NCBI GenBank assembly: GCA_026706425.1
Contig: JAPOYW010000007.1
Span: 2,912-11,473, forward strand
Direction: 5' to 3'
DNA length: 8,562 nucleotides
Source of the DNA: Gammaproteobacteria bacterium
GTDB lineage: Bacteria > Pseudomonadota > Gammaproteobacteria > Pseudomonadales > Azotimanducaceae
The position numbers and the translations under genes are program-made. The notes below the pieces were generated by a model. That model saw only the letters and a program-made list of their open reading frames with translations, was not told the origin of the DNA and did no database searches. This document shows, in pieces, positions 6,203-8,562 of this stretch; positions within the stretch are counted from its first letter, which is position 1, and every line of letters begins with the position of its first letter.

Positions 6203-7030
6203 ATGGACGCGGAACTCGCCTCGAGATACGAGGCACTCAAATCGAACATCGAGCACCTCGGTCGCGTCATCGTCGCGTTCTCGGGCGGCGTCGACAGTTC
6301 GCTGGTCGCCTACGTCGCCGCCGAAACCCTGGGCGACAACGCGCTGGCGGTCACCTCCGGCTCCAAGAGCCTAAAGCGCAGCGACCTCGCACTTGCCGGT
6401 GAACTCGCCGAGAAGTGGGGAATGCGCCACCGGATCATCGTCACCGACGAAATACTTAAACCGGAATACCGGGCAAACCCCGTAAACCGCTGTTTTCACT
6501 GCAAGACTTCGCTGTACGAAGCGCTGGAGCAGATCGCGGCCGACGAGGGCTACGACCATGTCCTGAACGGCACCAATACCGATGATCTGGGCGACCACCG
6601 CCCGGGGCTGATCGCGGCGCGCAACTACGATGTGGTCTCGCCCCTGGTGGATGCCGGTTTCGCCAAGCGGGACATCAGGGCATTGGCCGGGTCGCTCGGT
6701 CTGGAAAACGCCCAAAAACCCCAGGCCGCCTGCCTGTCGAGCCGGTTCCCCTACGGGTCGCACATCACCGAGGCGCGTCTCGCCCAGGTCGAGGCGGCCG
6801 AAGACGCCCTCGCCGAGCTGGGGTTCTCGCAGTTCCGCGTTCGACACCACGAAGAGGTGGCCCGGATCGAACTCGTCGCCGAGGAACTGCCGCGCGCCCT
6901 CGAATTGCGCGAGGCCGTCCAGGAGCGCGTCAAGGCAACAGGCTACCGGTTCGTCGCGATCGACCTCGGCGGTTTCCGAAGCGGATCGTTGAACGAGGGG
7001 CTGATCGAAGCGGTGCAACTGTCACCGTAG
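6203..7030 (+). CDS. larE: LarE, ATP-dependent sulfur transferase of NPN cofactor synthesis
   Basis: LarE activates the two carboxylates of the LarB product by adenylation and converts them to thiocarboxylates. The 275-residue protein has the N-type ATP pyrophosphatase P-loop VAFSGGVDSSLVA (24-36), TSGSKSLKRSDL, GTNTDDLGDHRPG (123-135), and ACLSSRFPYGSHITEARLAQVE (176-197). Cys177 corresponds to the sacrificial Cys176 of L. plantarum LarE, which gives up its sulfur and becomes dehydroalanine. This protein also has Cys97 and Cys100 in NRCFHCK. The three-cysteine arrangement is that of LarE proteins proposed to hold a [4Fe-4S] cluster and work catalytically instead of sacrificing the cysteine; applying that here is an inference. 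The ATG is four bases after larB with no strong ribosome site, suggesting re-initiation or coupling. Confidence 0.95.
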   Translation: MDAELASRYEALKSNIEHLGRVIVAFSGGVDSSLVAYVAAETLGDNALAVTSGSKSLKRSDLALAGELAEKWGMRHRIIVTDEILKPEYRANPVNRCFHCKTSLYEALEQIAADEGYDHVLNGTNTDDLGDHRPGLIAARNYDVVSPLVDAGFAKRDIRALAGSLGLENAQKPQAACLSSRFPYGSHITEARLAQVEAAEDALAELGFSQFRVRHHEEVARIELVAEELPRALELREAVQERVKATGYRFVAIDLGGFRSGSLNEGLIEAVQLSP

Positions 7031-7039
7031 GGAACTCCA

Positions 7040-8347
7040 GTGGGCACCAACCGGATTAGTTCCCGCATGCCCGCCAACGAGTACGGCCTAGTGCTCCTTG
7101 CCTGGTGCGCCTCGGTGTCCTTGCTCGGCCACGCGGACATTGGCAGGCAGGACGGCATCGCCGTCGATTTGATGGCGAGTCTCGTGACGCGAGCTGGCGA
7201 CCTGGATACGCCGCCCGCGAGACCGACGGACGACGCCGAGTTCGCCGCAGACCTGAAACGCAAGCTCGAGCTTGGCGAGTCCGCCGAAGTGGCGGACGAG
7301 GCCCAACGGCGGATCGCCGAGTTGGAAGTCGAGCAGGGTCGCTACCACATCGCCCTAGCGCATCCCCTGACCCTGCTCGGCGATGCGCGCATGGAGCTGG
7401 ACAATCCCGTCGGGGCGCTCGAAGCGTACGACCGAGCCCGCTACATCACCCGGCTGGAAGAGGGAATCCAGAGTGTCCGGCAGACGGCGATTCTCTATCG
7501 CGAAGCCAACGCCCTCGCCGCGATCGGCGACTACGCCTCGGCCAACGACCGGCACGAGTTCGCCTACGACCTAAGCCTGCGTGCGTACGGGCGGGACGAT
7601 CCGCGGCACATGGTGGCCACCTACCGGCTCATCCGGTGGTACCGCCACCACTACAAGTTTCTGCCGACGCACTTCCTCTTCGAACAACTGACCGAAGCCG
7701 CGAAGACCCATCTGCCACCGGGAGACCCACTGACACTTGCCATCATGCGCGACCATGCACGGTTGTTTCACGACAAGGTGTTCGGTCGGCGGAAGCTCGG
7801 GCGGGGGTTGTTCAGCGCCTGGCCGTCCGGCATCAGCCGGCCCCCGCCCTGGCGGGCGATATCGTCCTTCGACGAGGGGAGAGCCATACTCGGTGAGATC
7901 GTCGAAACGCTCGACGCTGCACCGGGAACCAATAGCGGCGAACGCGCCACGGCCCTCTTGAACCTCGCGGACTGGAACCTTCTGTTCGCCGAATACCCGC
8001 GTGCCATTCGCCACTATCGGGAGGTCTGGGATCTGCTTCAATCGGACCCGGGCCGGCAGCAGGTCGTGTTCAGCGAACCCACGCCGCTGTTCCTGCCGAT
8101 GCCCCGCAAGTCGCAGGGCACCTACCGCGGTCGGCAGGATGGCGAAGATCCGACCGTGGGCCTTGCCTTGACGGTAAACCGGCGCGGCAAAGTGACCGGC
8201 CGGAAGACCATACACAAGAATTCGGATCGCCTCATGGAGCACCGCGTGCGCATGGCGGCCAAGCGGGCACGGTATCGACCGGCCTTCCGCGATGGCGACC
8301 CGGTCACCGTCAGGGGATTTCCTCTGGCGTACGATCCCGCTGACTAG
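7040..8347 (+). CDS. Exported TPR protein with a TonB-like C-terminal domain
   Basis: I do not recognise a named family for this 435-residue protein. The GTG at 7040 has an AGGGA site seven to eight bases upstream and lies nine bases after the larE stop. It gives a basic N-region (TNRISSR) and a hydrophobic core (YGLVLLAWCASVSLLGHA, about 15-32) that looks like a signal peptide, perhaps cut after GHA. The ATG at 7067 would lose the basic part. The Cys in LLAWC follows Trp, so it is a poor lipobox. TPR-like helical repeats are visible at about 103-136 (LGDARMELDNPVGALEAYDRA), 147-183 (ANALAAIGDYASANDRHEFA) and 301-335 (LLNLADWNLLFAEYPRAIRHY). Residues about 372-430 match a TonB C-terminal pattern: VGLALTVNRRGKVTGRKTI, a helix MEHRVRMAAKRARYRPAF, then GDPVTVRGFPLAYD. 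It is probably periplasmic. Any role in the lar pathway is unproven; adjacency alone links them. Confidence 0.75.
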   Translation: MGTNRISSRMPANEYGLVLLAWCASVSLLGHADIGRQDGIAVDLMASLVTRAGDLDTPPARPTDDAEFAADLKRKLELGESAEVADEAQRRIAELEVEQGRYHIALAHPLTLLGDARMELDNPVGALEAYDRARYITRLEEGIQSVRQTAILYREANALAAIGDYASANDRHEFAYDLSLRAYGRDDPRHMVATYRLIRWYRHHYKFLPTHFLFEQLTEAAKTHLPPGDPLTLAIMRDHARLFHDKVFGRRKLGRGLFSAWPSGISRPPPWRAISSFDEGRAILGEIVETLDAAPGTNSGERATALLNLADWNLLFAEYPRAIRHYREVWDLLQSDPGRQQVVFSEPTPLFLPMPRKSQGTYRGRQDGEDPTVGLALTVNRRGKVTGRKTIHKNSDRLMEHRVRMAAKRARYRPAFRDGDPVTVRGFPLAYDPAD

Positions 8348-8393
8348 GTGCCGCCTGGCTGCGTGAGGCAGTGCAAGGCGTCAGTCGGTTGCC

Positions 8394-8415
8394 CGAGAAT
8401 GCTCAAGCATTCTCG
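8394..8415. repeat. Perfect 10-bp inverted repeat (hairpin)
   Basis: CGAGAATGCT (8394-8403) and AGCATTCTCG (8406-8415) are exact reverse complements with only CA between them. As RNA this gives a nine-pair stem with a TCAA loop. It begins 47 bp after the TPR-gene stop, so it could end transcription or protect the 3' end. There is no T-run on either strand, so it is not a classic intrinsic terminator. It also lies 18 bp outside the proposed intron 3' end. Confidence 0.55.
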
Positions 8416-8433
8416 AAACGCGCTCGAAGGCGC

Positions 8434-8562
8434 GCCGGGTGGCCGAGGGTGGTTGCCCTCCCCCGGCTCCCGCAGATCCGGGCGTGCGCGTTCGTGTTCG
8501 CGCATCCGGCTCCTCGGACCAATTGCATCGCTACGGTGGCGCGCACCCGCGAGCCGCCGTTT
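8434..8562 (-). mobile_element. Group II intron, 3' end only (partial)
   Basis: The minus strand from the right edge contains GGTCCGAGGAGCCGGATGCG, then GCACGCCCGGATCTGCGGGA, then GCCGGGGGAGGGCAACCACC and CTCGGCCACCCGGC. The order and spacing are those of bacterial group II intron domain V followed by domain VI, including the GAGCCGGAT / CCGGATCT pair and a closing CUACCCGG-like segment with a candidate branch-point A (8440). By comparison with that segment the intron's 3' end is near 8434, but it ends GGC instead of the usual AY, so the boundary is uncertain. The reverse transcriptase/maturase, if any, would lie beyond 8562; I cannot recognise its end in the remaining 50 bases. It could be a complete intron or a relic. 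Confidence 0.65.
8474..8512 (-). ncRNA. Group II intron domain V hairpin
   Basis: On the minus strand the 39-nt segment begins GAGCCGGATGCGCG and ends CGCGCACGCCCGGATCT, with AACACGAA between. It contains the AGC catalytic triad near the 5' side, a GCGCG/CGCGC distal helix and an ACG bulge region, as in domain V. Two features differ from the usual 34-nt form: the GNRA tetraloop is replaced by a longer AACACGAA loop, and the ACGUCCGG-type strand reads ACGCCCGG, leaving an A-C mismatch. These may mean a divergent or inactive copy. Confidence 0.6.

Noticed and set aside
7079..7150. Lipoprotein signal (LLAWC) in the TPR protein
   Set aside because: The residue before the Cys is Trp, whereas a lipobox needs Gly, Ala or Ser there. 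An ordinary signal peptide fits better.
8348..8562. CRISPR array or tRNA in the right-hand non-coding stretch
   Set aside because: No repeated unit with regular spacers and no cloverleaf-like arrangement is visible. The structure present is explained by the hairpin and the intron domains.

Overview
The window is GC-rich, tightly packed bacterial DNA. A Tat-type signal, a cleavable signal peptide and a TonB-like C-terminal domain point to a Gram-negative bacterium, probably a pseudomonadote. That placement is an inference; nothing here fixes the species.

Layout. Positions 1-1731 hold three genes on the minus strand, read right to left and nearly contiguous: an enoyl-CoA hydratase/isomerase-family protein (1731-823), a cyclophilin-type peptidyl-prolyl isomerase (about 820-311) and the N-terminal part of an LLM-class, probably F420-dependent, oxidoreductase that leaves the left edge (289-1). 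A 181-bp divergent intergenic region with small dyads separates them from the plus-strand genes. These are a YheT-like alpha/beta hydrolase (1913-2878), then a likely operon of a Tat-exported aldo/keto reductase with eight C-terminal cysteines (2991-4229), larC (4262-5461), larB (5458-6198) and larE (6203-7030), and directly after it a TPR protein with a TonB-like C-terminus (7040-8347). The last 215 bp have no complete gene. They carry a perfect 10-bp hairpin and, on the minus strand, what looks like the 3' end (domains V and VI) of a group II intron whose body lies beyond the right edge.

How the genes work together. LarB, LarE and LarC are the three enzymes that make the nickel-pincer nucleotide (NPN) cofactor of lactate racemase-type enzymes. 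LarB carboxylates and hydrolyses nicotinic acid adenine dinucleotide, LarE adds the two sulfurs, and LarC inserts nickel using CTP. No LarA-type apoenzyme is visible, so the client must be encoded elsewhere. The aldo/keto reductase 32 bp upstream is an attractive but unproven partner for the metabolism of a hydroxy-acid or sugar-acid substrate. The minus-strand group has no obvious shared pathway beyond possible CoA-thioester and redox metabolism.

Most notable points: the cyclophilin has no ATG, GTG or TTG at its expected start but has a well-placed Shine-Dalgarno before an ATC codon; the ECH-family protein lacks one of the two catalytic glutamates; a complete NPN cofactor set lacks its racemase and sits beside a Tat-exported Fe-S-type reductase; and a group II intron end abuts the locus.
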